From positions 372,001-436,000 of the forward strand of contig CAWCWN010000003.1 in NCBI GenBank assembly GCA_963799245.1: a stretch of 64,000 nt of DNA, written 5' to 3'. Made by a program: the position numbers and the translations under genes. Positions 16,158-25,405 of the stretch are shown piece by piece. The notes under the pieces are model-generated. The model was not told where the DNA came from. It saw only the letters and a program-made list of their open reading frames with translations, and did no database searches. The stretch is from CAWCWN01 sp963799245 (GTDB lineage: Bacteria > Chloroflexota > Ktedonobacteria > Ktedonobacterales > Ktedonobacteraceae). Within the stretch, counting starts at the first letter, position 1; each line of letters opens with the position of its first letter.

Positions 16158-17360
16158 CTGCCTGGTGGTAATGGCGCCGCTCTTGCTGTCTACATTGATG
16201 GATACGGGGGCCAAAGGCGTGGGAGCAGGCCCCGCCACAACGGACGCAGCTTTAGCGGGGTCAAATTCCGCCCCATGACAGGGACAGATCAGCAGCTGGC
16301 TTGTAGGATCATAGCTGACCGGGCAACCGGCATGGGTACAGGTAGCGTCGTACGCAACAAAATCTCCATTTTTCGTGCGCACCAGTATACCGGGGTCACC
16401 ATTTGAGGCGATGGTAAAGTTGACGGAGCTGTTCTTTTGCACGGAGTTTACCTGTGCGAGAGTCGCGCCCGTCCCTGCTCCAGCTGTGGCTGATGTCGCA
16501 GGAGCGGTCCCCGTAACCGATGATGCGGGCGGCGCAACGGCGGGTCCCGCGTCATCGGAGCCTCGCAATGCGCCCAGCAGATTCCAGATCACACCCAGGC
16601 CCAGCACGCCTCCTCCTCCCACGAGCGCACCCTGTATAAACTTGCGCCGCGACTCAAAGGCAATCCGTTCCTGCACATATCTACTCTGTTGCTTAGGTCG
16701 CGGCTGCTGCGTAGGCCGCGTGCCCTGCGGGTAGCCAGGGCGCGCCGCGCCCGCTGAGCGCCTGTCCTGTTGCGTCTGTGTGACATCGACGGTCGCCTCT
16801 TCTACCGCCATGACGGGATTGACCCCGAGCAAAAAAGAGAACGCCGGCGCCAGGCGTACCTGGTCTTCCGGTGAGAGCAGGCTCTGCACCCAGACGCCAT
16901 CAAGCGCAGGTAGTCCCGTCCTACCCGCCCCCGCCATCAGCAGGGTCAACCAGCAGAAGACGAAAACGATATCGGCGCCATAGAAGTACGGGTAAACATG
17001 CCACGAAGCCGAAAGAAAGAACATAAAGCTAAGCAGTAGGCCAAAGAAGGCGGCCGGGCGCAAGAGGAAGCCCAGCATCGTGCCAATCCCGATGGCCAGT
17101 TCGCCGTAAGCGACGAGCAGCCCGAATACATGGGCATATGGTACGGCAACCGCCATCAGGAAGCCATCGAGTGGCGAGCCATGGGCAAAGGCAATAATCT
17201 GCCTTCCGATATAGCCGGGCGCGGCGGGATTAAAAAACTGAGGGTCGGTCAGCTTCTGCAGCCCGGCATAGATGAAAGTGACGCCCAGAAAAAGGCGCAT
17301 TGGTATGAGTAGCCAGTAAAGAGAGAAAATACTTCGTGCTTGCGCTGGCGATGTTGACAT
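16155..17360 (-). CDS. DoxX-like membrane protein fused to a Tat-anchored Rieske [2Fe-2S] domain
   Basis: A 401-residue single-chain fusion. Residues about 15-150 hold four membrane helices with DoxX style (MRLFLGVTFIYAGLQKLTDP). After a Gln/Pro-rich linker comes a twin-arginine motif, SRRKFIQ at 237-243, directly before a fifth helix (GALVGGGGVLGLGVIWNLLG), then a Thr/Ala/Pro-rich spacer and a Rieske domain with CTHAGC (Cys341, His343) and CPCH (Cys359, His362) cluster ligands. The Rieske part should therefore be outside the cell, tethered to the membrane. DoxX proteins include subunits of thiosulfate:quinone oxidoreductase, so electron transfer to or from quinone is a reasonable guess. No partner gene is adjacent. 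Confidence 0.88.
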   Translation of the reverse strand: MSTSPAQARSIFSLYWLLIPMRLFLGVTFIYAGLQKLTDPQFFNPAAPGYIGRQIIAFAHGSPLDGFLMAVAVPYAHVFGLLVAYGELAIGIGTMLGFLLRPAAFFGLLLSFMFFLSASWHVYPYFYGADIVFVFCWLTLLMAGAGRTGLPALDGVWVQSLLSPEDQVRLAPAFSFLLGVNPVMAVEEATVDVTQTQQDRRSAGAARPGYPQGTRPTQQPRPKQQSRYVQERIAFESRRKFIQGALVGGGGVLGLGVIWNLLGALRGSDDAGPAVAPPASSVTGTAPATSATAGAGTGATLAQVNSVQKNSSVNFTIASNGDPGILVRTKNGDFVAYDATCTHAGCPVSYDPTSQLLICPCHGAEFDPAKAASVVAGPAPTPLAPVSINVDSKSGAITTRQ

Positions 17361-17567
17361 CAGCTATTTTCTGGAACTACCTGTTCTCGTCAGGAGGATG
17401 TAGTCCATTAACCTTTCTACATTTCATGCTTAAAGTAAGTAAAAATACCTGGACCTTACTGTAACCTATGTACATCAGAAAAACACAAAAAAAATGTAAA
17501 GAATTTGTAAGTTGCCCCGCGCACAAACAACCTGGCCTCTCTACGTGGCGGGGACCAGGCGCGCATA

Positions 17568-20030
17568 CTACCTGGAAGGGAGCATCTCCAAAGTGCCTTC
17601 TGCGGCAGCTTCGATCACGTCTCGCTCGAACAGCATGGGATGATGCTCAACCTTAAGCCAGGGCTTGATGAAATCCGCATAGTGCCTGCTGCGAGGATGG
17701 CCGGACTGTCCTGGCGCGTGCCCGGAAAGGGAGGCCCGCATGTCCGCCAGATTCACAATCTGCCGGTATGAAGGTACGGTCACCACGGTCTGAGGCTCGT
17801 GCGACAGCGAGGCACCCATGTTCACCGTATCGATATCGCCGCCAAGCGCGAATGGACCGCGGTTGAACAGCTTAGCAAGAGGTTTGATAGCGCCCAGAGG
17901 ATGGTTATAGGTCATACGATGAACCTTGCCATACTGCCAGCCGACAACGTCGTCGCCGAGCCTCTCCTGCAACTCTTCAACGGCAGCGGAGAACGCTCTG
18001 ACGCACGCGGCATCCCACGTCCGGGGTCCATTAGGAATGGCTGTATCCATAAACCAGGCATCATCACGGCTGGCGAGCAAACGAATGAGCAGTGGTTTGC
18101 TGCGACTGGCGTAACCGTTCGTTGGCGCCAGAATAGTAGAGCCGCGACCCAGGTAAGCGTGTATGAGGGTCTCGTCCTCACCAAACATGGCAGCAAACAC
18201 GATCCGCTCCAGCTTATAGAAAAAGGTGGCATAGATCGCGGCCCCCGCACTGTCTGGAGCCAGGACATAGTTCCAGGTGCGCAAGACCTCCTGAGCCGCT
18301 TGCTCCAGGGGGGCAGCGGTCGTGATAGACAGCATATGCGGAACGATCTCTACGGCTGGCAGGGCATATTGATCAGCCTGTATCGCTGCCATATCAGCCG
18401 GGGCAAGTTTGCCTTTTGTGAGCAGCAGGTCGCGAATACGCTGGGCACGATAGCCATTCAGCCACTCATTGGTGATATAATAGGGGTAGTCGTCATTGAC
18501 AACGCGATTATTAGCGGTCACGATAAAGTGCTGCTGCGGATTGTAGGTCTGTGGAAGCTCATCAAAGGGGATGAAGCCTATCCACTCGTACTCACCGCTC
18601 CAACCCGGCACCGGCACCAGGCTCTGACCCTGGGCCCGTATAGGAATGGCACCGGCCATAACATAGCCAATATTGCCCTCGCGATCGCCGTAAATTAAAT
18701 TCTGCGGGGGGACATCCCAGTCGCGCAGCGCATCTCGGAACTCCTCCCAGTTGGTAGCATGATTGAGCTTACCAACGGCCGAGATGATATTGCACTGCTC
18801 CAGGCCCGTCCAGCGCAAGGCCAGCGGCAGCTCAATCGCGGCTGGATTGTTCCCGTTCTGGCCGGCACTGTCCTGCTTGCTCACAGGCGCCAGGTTCGTA
18901 ATGATGGGGCCATGGCGGGTGACGCGCACCTCCTCAACAACTTTCGCCGATCGTCCTCTCACCTTGATCTCTTCACGAATGATCTGGGCCTCTTCCCACT
19001 TTCCTTGATATTCGTACTGGCGCGGATTATGAGGGTTAAATTTCTCGATATAGAGATCCTGTACGTCGGAGACGGCATTCGTAATACCCCAGGCGATATG
19101 CTGATTGTGTCCGATCACAACTCCCGCTGCCCCGGGGAAGCTGGCGCCGATAACATCGATATCGCCAGCGACCAGGTGACACTCATACCAGATCGAAGGC
19201 GCAGCCTGCCCTAGATGAGGATCATTACAGAGGATTGGCGCGCCCGTGGTGGACATAGAGCCATCTACTACCCAGTTATTGCTGGCGCCCAGCGTGCCAA
19301 AACCGGCCAGTTGCTTCAGTTGCTCGTACTGCTCAAGCAAACCGGCGTTCACGCCGCCATATTCGACACCCGGGGGGACAATCAAGGGATGCCCTGGATC
19401 ATAGCCGGCCTCCACGCTAGCGGCTCGTTCAGCCCCCAGCGAAGCAATGATACGCGCCCGGATGATCTCGGTCTCAAAATTCCCACACAGATTCCAACCC
19501 ATCATCTTGGCCCACTGAATACTGTCAGAGATTTGCCAAGGGGCCGGTCTGAAGCGCAGCAGCGTAAATTCAAGCGGCAGGTTGTGTCTGTTATACTCCA
19601 TGTAGCTATTCACCCCACGTGCGTAGGCGTCCAGAATGCGTTTACTGTGGGATGGCAGGCGTAGCAGCTCGCCAGCGGCGGAGCGGTGCATACCGAGGCG
19701 GCGGCTGAAACGATCGGTCTCAAGGGCCACCTCGCCAAAAATCTCTGCGAGACGGCCCGAGCTTATGCGGCGATTGAGTTCCATTTGCCACAAGCGCTCC
19801 TGCGCATGCACAAAACCCTGCGCAAAATAGAGATCATCCTCGTTCTGAGCATAGATATGCGGCACACCATAGCGATCAGTGATAACTTCGACGGGCTCAT
19901 GCAGGCCTTGCACGATCATCTTGCCATTCCTCTTTGGCAGAGAACGACGTGTAACCAGGTAATATGCTCCCCCGGCCAGGCCAGCCACGCCGGCTGCCAT
20001 TATTAACGTTTTTTGCCACCAGGACGCCAT
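17568..20030 (-). CDS. Penicillin acylase family protein (Ntn hydrolase)
   Basis: An 820-residue precursor of the S45 family, which hydrolyses amide bonds of acyl-homoserine lactones, beta-lactams or related N-acyl compounds. A membrane helix at residues 7-26 suggests export and anchoring. The autocatalytic site is seen as LGASNNWVV: cleavage before Ser250 would free the N-terminal nucleophile of the beta chain. Other family blocks are present (CNDPHLG, ASFPGAAGVVIGHNQHIAWG, ITANNR-like VTANNRV, and GGDIDTVNMG in the C-terminal part). Transcribed alone, with two palindromes in its promoter region. The natural substrate is not known. Confidence 0.93.
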   Translation of the reverse strand: MASWWQKTLIMAAGVAGLAGGAYYLVTRRSLPKRNGKMIVQGLHEPVEVITDRYGVPHIYAQNEDDLYFAQGFVHAQERLWQMELNRRISSGRLAEIFGEVALETDRFSRRLGMHRSAAGELLRLPSHSKRILDAYARGVNSYMEYNRHNLPLEFTLLRFRPAPWQISDSIQWAKMMGWNLCGNFETEIIRARIIASLGAERAASVEAGYDPGHPLIVPPGVEYGGVNAGLLEQYEQLKQLAGFGTLGASNNWVVDGSMSTTGAPILCNDPHLGQAAPSIWYECHLVAGDIDVIGASFPGAAGVVIGHNQHIAWGITNAVSDVQDLYIEKFNPHNPRQYEYQGKWEEAQIIREEIKVRGRSAKVVEEVRVTRHGPIITNLAPVSKQDSAGQNGNNPAAIELPLALRWTGLEQCNIISAVGKLNHATNWEEFRDALRDWDVPPQNLIYGDREGNIGYVMAGAIPIRAQGQSLVPVPGWSGEYEWIGFIPFDELPQTYNPQQHFIVTANNRVVNDDYPYYITNEWLNGYRAQRIRDLLLTKGKLAPADMAAIQADQYALPAVEIVPHMLSITTAAPLEQAAQEVLRTWNYVLAPDSAGAAIYATFFYKLERIVFAAMFGEDETLIHAYLGRGSTILAPTNGYASRSKPLLIRLLASRDDAWFMDTAIPNGPRTWDAACVRAFSAAVEELQERLGDDVVGWQYGKVHRMTYNHPLGAIKPLAKLFNRGPFALGGDIDTVNMGASLSHEPQTVVTVPSYRQIVNLADMRASLSGHAPGQSGHPRSRHYADFIKPWLKVEHHPMLFERDVIEAAAEGTLEMLPSR

Positions 20031-20069
20031 TGCTTATCTCCTCTTGTCGCCTAGATTACCGGAAGTGCT

Positions 20070-20139
20070 TTTTAACGCGTTAAAATAAATACCAGCTTTT
20101 TCTACGGCTAGTATAGCAGAACAGACAGTTGCCTGTCAC
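20070..20139 (-). promoter_or_regulatory. Promoter with palindromes upstream of the penicillin acylase gene
   Basis: Minus-strand GTGACA (20134-20139), 18 bases, TATACT (20110-20115). A short inverted repeat GACAG-N4-CTGTC lies at 20125-20138, overlapping the spacer and most of the -35, and a perfect 16-base palindrome TTTTAACGCGTTAAAA lies at 20070-20085, downstream of the likely start site. Both may be operators; no regulator gene is adjacent. Confidence 0.5.
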
Positions 20140-20328
20140 TTACTCCCGCGCATGGCCCGTTGTGAAGCGCACGCTCCAACAGCATAACCAGCAGGCATAG
20201 GTCTATGGTGGAACACATGCGCTAAAAGCGGTTCAGCAAAGGGGCGCAAGAGCATGGAGAGCAAAGGCTGGCAGCGGCAGAGGCCCGCGCTGCCGCCAGC
20301 TGGGGTAGGTGCTAACCTGCAGGTAGAT

Positions 20329-20718
20329 TTAGCTCTGGTAGTTGCCGGCCTGCGTCAAAAATATTTTCGTCAAGCCCCAGATGATCATAGCAGCGATCGC
20401 AACCTCGAGCACGATCATAGTGATCCAGAGCCAGAGCAGACCATAGGTGTGCGAACTGGAGGAAAGCGAATTGATGAGCAGCGGCACAAGGATCAAGAGC
20501 GGCACGGCCAGCAGGGCAATACAGCCCAGGATCACAAAGGCCGGCAGCAGAAAACGCCAGGCGCCTGAATCGCGCAGGTTCTCAGTCTTGGCCGTACCAT
20601 AAACCTGCCGATGTTCGGTGACGGTGACATCGCTTGCTGCCGGCCGGACCGGCGCGGCGCTTTGCTGAGTAGCGCTAACCTGCTGCGGTTTATTCGAGTC
20701 CGCGTTGATTTCATTCAT
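20329..20718 (-). CDS. Small membrane protein of unknown function
   Basis: About 129 residues. The first 65 are polar and rich in Gln, Ala and Val (probably cytoplasmic and disordered); two strong membrane helices follow (about 67-90 and 97-120). AGGAG lies 9 bases before the chosen ATG; another ATG two codons earlier has too short a spacing. I recognise no family. It lies about 300 bases downstream of the start of the penicillin acylase gene on the same strand and diverges from the next gene. Confidence 0.65.
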   Translation of the reverse strand: MNEINADSNKPQQVSATQQSAAPVRPAASDVTVTEHRQVYGTAKTENLRDSGAWRFLLPAFVILGCIALLAVPLLILVPLLINSLSSSSHTYGLLWLWITMIVLEVAIAAMIIWGLTKIFLTQAGNYQS

Positions 20719-20858
20719 CTTCATAAACTCCTAAAACATACGTTGATTAAAGCAGCTATCCTAGTATATCATAACCTGGTGCGTTCATACTTCCTTGCAA
20801 TTACTACAACTCTCAGCAATGCTGCAGCGCAGGGACAGCAGCCAGTCAGGAGAACAAC

Positions 20859-21680
20859 GTGTCAGAAGAGAGAAGATCGAGTCACGAGGCGAGCCCTGCA
20901 AAGGATCGCGAGCCAATCTCCTGGTGGAGCTGGCGGCCTGGTATTCAGCCACGCAATGCTCTGCTCAGCGGAGGACTGATCAGCGTGGTCGCCTTGCTGC
21001 TGATAGGTATCGGAGCTGTAACGCTTGTCCTCGCTATCCTTGACAGCTTTTCTCCTCCCCTCGAGGTAGCAGGCAGCGTATACGAGCATACTATCAACAA
21101 GCTGGATGGACAGCCCTACCTGCGCATGCGCCTGCATGCAAGCGGCCCTCCAGCCGTGGCCACAGCAACTGTTTCACATGCGTTGTTCCAGAGTATCCAT
21201 GATGGAGAGAGCATCTTGCTGGTTTATTCGCCTCACCTGCATGTCCTGTACGCAGTCGAGCTTGCGGGGCAGCGCTACATATTACCCGGTGGGAGCATCT
21301 TCCTCGATTTCATAGGGTCGCTAAGCCTGCTGCTGATAGGCGGCATTCTCCTCCCTTACCCGGCGCTATTGATGCGTTGGGGCTGGCGTGACCTCATGAT
21401 AGGCAGGGAGGCCGTAACCCTCAGAGGTACCATTGTCGGACTGCGCGCCTCCGTGCCAGCCCGTCGGGGCCGCTCCGGGCTCGTCCCACGAGCTGCTCGT
21501 CCCTGGTATGGCGTGGCGATCCAATCCGCCGCCGGAGATATAAAAACCTTCGCCTTAAGCCTGGAACGCTTCGCTTCGGTGCACGAGGATGACAGCGTGA
21601 AGATCACATATTCGCCGCATGTACATTTTGTCTATGAGGTGGAGCAGATAAGCGCAATAGGCCTCTCCGTTTATGACTGA
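20859..21680 (+). CDS. Membrane protein of unknown function (273 residues)
   Basis: The GTG start is supported by AGGAG placed 6 bases upstream. Two hydrophobic segments (about residues 35-62 and 148-170) separate two copies of a similar beta-rich domain; both copies contain a matching block, LLVYSPHLHVLYAVE near residue 115 and KITYSPHVHFVYEVE near residue 250, so the protein looks like an internal duplication with one copy outside and one inside the membrane. No family recognised. It precedes ftsH by about 260 bases. Confidence 0.7.
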   Translation: MSEERRSSHEASPAKDREPISWWSWRPGIQPRNALLSGGLISVVALLLIGIGAVTLVLAILDSFSPPLEVAGSVYEHTINKLDGQPYLRMRLHASGPPAVATATVSHALFQSIHDGESILLVYSPHLHVLYAVELAGQRYILPGGSIFLDFIGSLSLLLIGGILLPYPALLMRWGWRDLMIGREAVTLRGTIVGLRASVPARRGRSGLVPRAARPWYGVAIQSAAGDIKTFALSLERFASVHEDDSVKITYSPHVHFVYEVEQISAIGLSVYD

Positions 21681-21825
21681 GGCCCCTCGAGGCGTAGATG
21701 CCCTGGGAGAGATAAAGTACGCATCCGCCAGGGTAGTAGTTACTTCATGTTCTGCTCGCTACAGGTTCCCCTGGATTATCATGGTACACCAAAATATATC
21801 TGATACTAAATTTATGAATTGAGTG

Positions 21826-21834
21826 TGCTATAAT
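21826..21834 (+). promoter_or_regulatory. Extended -10 promoter of ftsH
   Basis: TGCTATAAT at 21826-21834 is a perfect -10 hexamer with an upstream TGn extension, about 105 bases before the ftsH start. No good -35 lies at the expected distance, as is usual for extended -10 promoters. Confidence 0.55.
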
Positions 21835-21938
21835 AATCTCCAAAGCTTCAGAGGTTGAATGCCAGGAAGTATCACTTCAGGATAGATAAGCTCATCGCAG
21901 AGAAGTGCTGCTTGCCACGCTAGTAGAGAGGAACCCAG

Positions 21939-23930
21939 ATGTCGAGCAGGGGAAAATGGATCAGAACGAGCGTTTTCTTGCTCCTAATTGTCCTGGTCAT
22001 TGTCCTGGTCATTGTCTTTTTCCATCCATCGTCGACAACGAGGACGGTCAATGTATCTACCATCCTGACACATATTAAATCAGACATGAGCCAGAACATC
22101 AAAGATACGCTGACCGTCAGTAGCAACCACATTACGTTGATGCGCGGCAATAATCCGAGTACGCCGCAAGAGGTAGCCACTATTAATGATAGCTTCGATG
22201 CGACCACTGTGCTCAAAGACAACGGCATCGATTACACCAGTTCCTTGCTCACACTTCAGTATGAGGCAACCAGCGCCCTGGGCAGCTGGATCAGCTTTTT
22301 GATCACTCTTATTCCTTTTATTCTTATAGGCGGCTTACTCATCTTCATGATGCGCCAGGCACAGGGAAGCAATAACCAGGCTATTTCATTCGGCAAGAGC
22401 AGGGCCCGCATGTTTATGGGAAATAAGCCCTCGGTGACGTTTACGGACGTGGCGGGGGTTGAAGAGGCCAAACAGGAACTCCAGGAAATTGTCGAATTTT
22501 TGAAGTACCCCGAGAAGTTCGTAGCGCTTGGAGCGCGCATCCCCAAGGGACTGCTCCTGGTCGGGCCTCCTGGAACGGGCAAAACCCTCATCTCCCGCGC
22601 GGTGGCCGGTGAGGCGGGCGTACCTTTTTTCAGCATCAGCGGCTCGGAATTCGTAGAAATGTTCGTAGGCGTTGGCGCCAGCCGTGTGCGCGACCTGTTC
22701 GACCAGGCCAAGCGCAACAGTCCCTGCATTGTGTTTGTCGATGAGATTGACGCAGTCGGCCGCCAGCGTGGAGCAGGTCTGGGTGGTTCCCACGATGAGC
22801 GCGAGCAGACCCTGAACCAGATCCTGGTGGAGATGGATGGTTTTGACACCAATACCAATGTCATTGTTATCGCAGCCACGAATCGGCCAGACGTCCTCGA
22901 TCCAGCCCTGCTGCGCCCGGGCCGCTTTGATCGCCAGGTTGTGCTGGATCGGCCAGATATTCGTGGCAGGGTCGCCATTTTACAGGTACATGCCAAGAAC
23001 AAGCCACTGCAGAAAAACATCTCTCTGGAGACGCTGGCCAAGCAAACGCCAGGCTTCTCCGGCGCCGATCTTTCCAACCTCCTCAATGAGGCGGCCATCC
23101 TTGGAGCGCGGCGCAATAAACGCAGTATTGGCATGAGCGAACTTGAAGAGGCGATTGACCGCGTCGTGGCCGGCCCTGCTCGCAAGAGCCGCATCATCAG
23201 TGAGCGCGAAAAAGCGATTACGGCCTATCACGAGGTAGGCCACGCCCTGGTGGCACGTATGCTTCCCAATACTGACCCGGTTCACAAAGTATCAATTGTC
23301 GCTCGTGGGCAGGCAGGCGGCTTCACAATATTGCTGCCCACCGAGGATCGCTACCTGTGGAGCAAGCCGCAATTCGAGGACATGCTGGCCTATGCTCTTG
23401 GTGGCCATGCGGCAGAACTGATCATATTTGGTGAGGTGACAACAGGCGCCTCCAATGATATTGAGCGCGTGACAAAAATTGCGCGCTCCATGGTAACCGA
23501 GTACGGCATGAGCGGCCGCATCGGCCCAATGGCGCTGGGTCACAAAGACGAGCTCGTTTTCCTGGGACGCGATTTTGGCGAGCAACGCAACTATAGCGAA
23601 CAGACCGCGCGTGAGATCGATGAAGAGGTGCGACGCATCATTCAAGATGCCTTTGATAAGGCCTACCACATCCTGACACAGAATAAAACGCGTATGATTA
23701 TGATCAGCGAGCGCCTGATCAAAGAAGAAACACTTGAAGGTCCGCTCTTTGAGTCGCTCTTCAATCAGCCAATTCCCGACGAGCAGTACGAGTCACCATC
23801 GATTTTGGCAGGTATGCCCGGCATTAGCCTGTCGAGCAAAGGTGAGCAGGGTAAATACTTGCCCGAACCCGGCGTGACATACCCTTTGACTCAGCAATCT
23901 CAGCCTCATAATGGCGAAGTTAACGGGTAG
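21939..23930 (+). CDS. ftsH: ATP-dependent zinc metalloprotease FtsH
   Basis: A 663-residue membrane-bound AAA+ protease that degrades misfolded membrane proteins and some short-lived regulators. Two membrane helices (about residues 8-28 and 112-134) enclose a small external domain. The AAA module has Walker A GPPGTGKT at about 209-216, Walker B IVFVDEIDAVGRQRG and the second region of homology (ATNRPDVLDPALLRPGRFDRQ). The protease domain carries the zinc motif HEVGH near residue 431. Length and order are normal for the family. The C-terminal 60 residues are poorly conserved, as expected. Confidence 0.98.
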   Translation: MSSRGKWIRTSVFLLLIVLVIVLVIVFFHPSSTTRTVNVSTILTHIKSDMSQNIKDTLTVSSNHITLMRGNNPSTPQEVATINDSFDATTVLKDNGIDYTSSLLTLQYEATSALGSWISFLITLIPFILIGGLLIFMMRQAQGSNNQAISFGKSRARMFMGNKPSVTFTDVAGVEEAKQELQEIVEFLKYPEKFVALGARIPKGLLLVGPPGTGKTLISRAVAGEAGVPFFSISGSEFVEMFVGVGASRVRDLFDQAKRNSPCIVFVDEIDAVGRQRGAGLGGSHDEREQTLNQILVEMDGFDTNTNVIVIAATNRPDVLDPALLRPGRFDRQVVLDRPDIRGRVAILQVHAKNKPLQKNISLETLAKQTPGFSGADLSNLLNEAAILGARRNKRSIGMSELEEAIDRVVAGPARKSRIISEREKAITAYHEVGHALVARMLPNTDPVHKVSIVARGQAGGFTILLPTEDRYLWSKPQFEDMLAYALGGHAAELIIFGEVTTGASNDIERVTKIARSMVTEYGMSGRIGPMALGHKDELVFLGRDFGEQRNYSEQTAREIDEEVRRIIQDAFDKAYHILTQNKTRMIMISERLIKEETLEGPLFESLFNQPIPDEQYESPSILAGMPGISLSSKGEQGKYLPEPGVTYPLTQQSQPHNGEVNG

Positions 23931-23996
23931 ATGCTGTGACTCCCTCTCCACTCAACCGGCCTGGCTGCTTACCAGCTTTGTTTGCTGCAGGCGGGG

Positions 23997-24132
23997 TTGT
24001 GTTTCTCGGCCGAAGCATTGTACAATGGAGATACGTAATCCGTTCCTGATTCCCAGTATCCCGTTCCCAGCATGATCCATGAATTGGCAACCCTCGACTG
24101 GGACATTTTGTGGGGAAAGCAGGAACTTTTTT
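23997..24132 (+). promoter_or_regulatory. argJ promoter and possible attenuator leader
   Basis: TTGTGT (23997-24002) and TACAAT (24021-24026), 18 bases apart, would start a leader of about 120 bases. In it, a 5' arm at 24042-24054 (GTTCCTGATTCCC) can pair with 24112-24126 (GGGGAAAGCAGGAAC), immediately followed by six T (24127-24132), which looks like an intrinsic terminator just before the argJ ribosome-binding site. CTGGGA at 24098-24103 can instead pair with TCCCAG at 24051-24056, which would break the terminator, or with TCCCAG at 24065-24070. No known riboswitch class is recognised. Confidence 0.35.
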
Positions 24133-24151
24133 ATAGCGGGAGGTATTTTCA

Positions 24152-25360
24152 TTGTCAGATATAATGCGTGAAATCGATAATTGTGTGACGGCGCCACAGG
24201 GGTTCCGCGCAGGCATTACGGCTTGCGGCATTAAATCCGATGGCTCTCCCGACCTTGCTATTCTGACTTCGGATGTTCCCTGTAGCGCGGCGGGCACATT
24301 TACAACGAGCAGCACTCGCGCCGCCCCCGTCATGGTTTGCCAGGAGCGGCTGAAAGCGGGCAGGGCTCAGGCCGTAGTCGTGAACAGCGGCAACGCAAAT
24401 TGTGCCACTGGCGACCTGGGTCTCCTGAACGCCTACCGCATGACTGAGCTGACGGCCGAGAAGTTGACGCTCGCAAACGAAATGGTGCTCTGCTCCTCGA
24501 CAGGCATTATCGGCCGCCAGCTGCCCCTCGCAAAGATCGCGGCGGGCATTACGCAGATCAAATTAGGTAGAGATGGGGGCAATGCTTTTTCTGAGGCCAT
24601 CATGACTACCGATACACGCCCCAAGCGCATCGCACTGGAGTTCCAACTCGAAGGACGTACGGTACGCCTGGGCGGCGTGACCAAGGGCGCGGGGATGATC
24701 TACCCTAACATGGCGACGATGCTGTGCTACCTGACAACTGATGCGGCCCTTGCATACGATTGGTTGGAGGCTGAGGTCAGGGCCGCCGTAGAAGACTCTT
24801 TCAATATGATGGCGGTGGATGGCGACATGTCTACCAACGATACCTGTATCCTTTTCGCTAACGGCATGGCTGGCAACACACCACTCACTGCTCAACATCC
24901 AGAGGCCGGGATTTTCCGCGAGGCCCTGCGCAGGGTAACCACTTACCTGGCGCGCGCGATGGCACGCGATGGCGAAGGCGCGACCAGGCTGATGACCGTC
25001 AATGTGCGCAGCGCGCGCCACAAGGCCGATGCGGTCAGGGCCGCCCGTGCGATCACGCTGTCACCGCTCTGGCAGTGTGCGCTGGCCGGAGGAGATCCCA
25101 ACTGGGGGCGCATCGTCGCCGCTCTGGGAGCCAGCGGCTGCGAGTTGAACCAGGCCACGTACGATATTTTCATCGGCGATGTTCAGGTAATGCGCCAGGG
25201 CATGGCCACAGAGTACGACCAGCAAGCTGCTCGGCGCGTCATGGCGCAGGCCGAGGTTCCCATCGCCATCGACCTGCGGCTCGGCGATGGCCAGGCTACG
25301 GCCTGGGGCTGCGACCTGACACACGGTTACATTGACGAGAATACCCTCTATACGCGATGA
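24152..25360 (+). CDS. argJ: Glutamate N-acetyltransferase / amino-acid acetyltransferase
   Basis: ArgJ recycles the acetyl group from acetylornithine to glutamate, and bifunctional forms also use acetyl-CoA. The 402-residue precursor has the self-cleavage region GGVTKGAGMIYPNMATMLCY, in which cleavage before the Thr of MAT gives alpha and beta chains, and the VNSGNANCATG block near residue 73. A TTG start is chosen because GGGAGG lies 8 bases upstream; an ATG four codons later is the alternative. argD follows after 45 bases. Because ArgJ recycles acetyl groups, a separate ArgE is not needed. Confidence 0.96.
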   Translation: MSDIMREIDNCVTAPQGFRAGITACGIKSDGSPDLAILTSDVPCSAAGTFTTSSTRAAPVMVCQERLKAGRAQAVVVNSGNANCATGDLGLLNAYRMTELTAEKLTLANEMVLCSSTGIIGRQLPLAKIAAGITQIKLGRDGGNAFSEAIMTTDTRPKRIALEFQLEGRTVRLGGVTKGAGMIYPNMATMLCYLTTDAALAYDWLEAEVRAAVEDSFNMMAVDGDMSTNDTCILFANGMAGNTPLTAQHPEAGIFREALRRVTTYLARAMARDGEGATRLMTVNVRSARHKADAVRAARAITLSPLWQCALAGGDPNWGRIVAALGASGCELNQATYDIFIGDVQVMRQGMATEYDQQAARRVMAQAEVPIAIDLRLGDGQATAWGCDLTHGYIDENTLYTR

Positions 25361-25405
25361 GTAAGCTTTACGAATGTATTTATTGTACCTACACAGGAGC
25401 ACAGC

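Noticed and set aside
24072..24164. A 30-codon upstream frame (MIHELATLDWDILWGKQELF...) before argJ as an arginine leader peptide
   Set aside because: It has no run of arginine codons (only one Arg, near its end) and no ribosome-binding site, so peptide-based attenuation is not supported.
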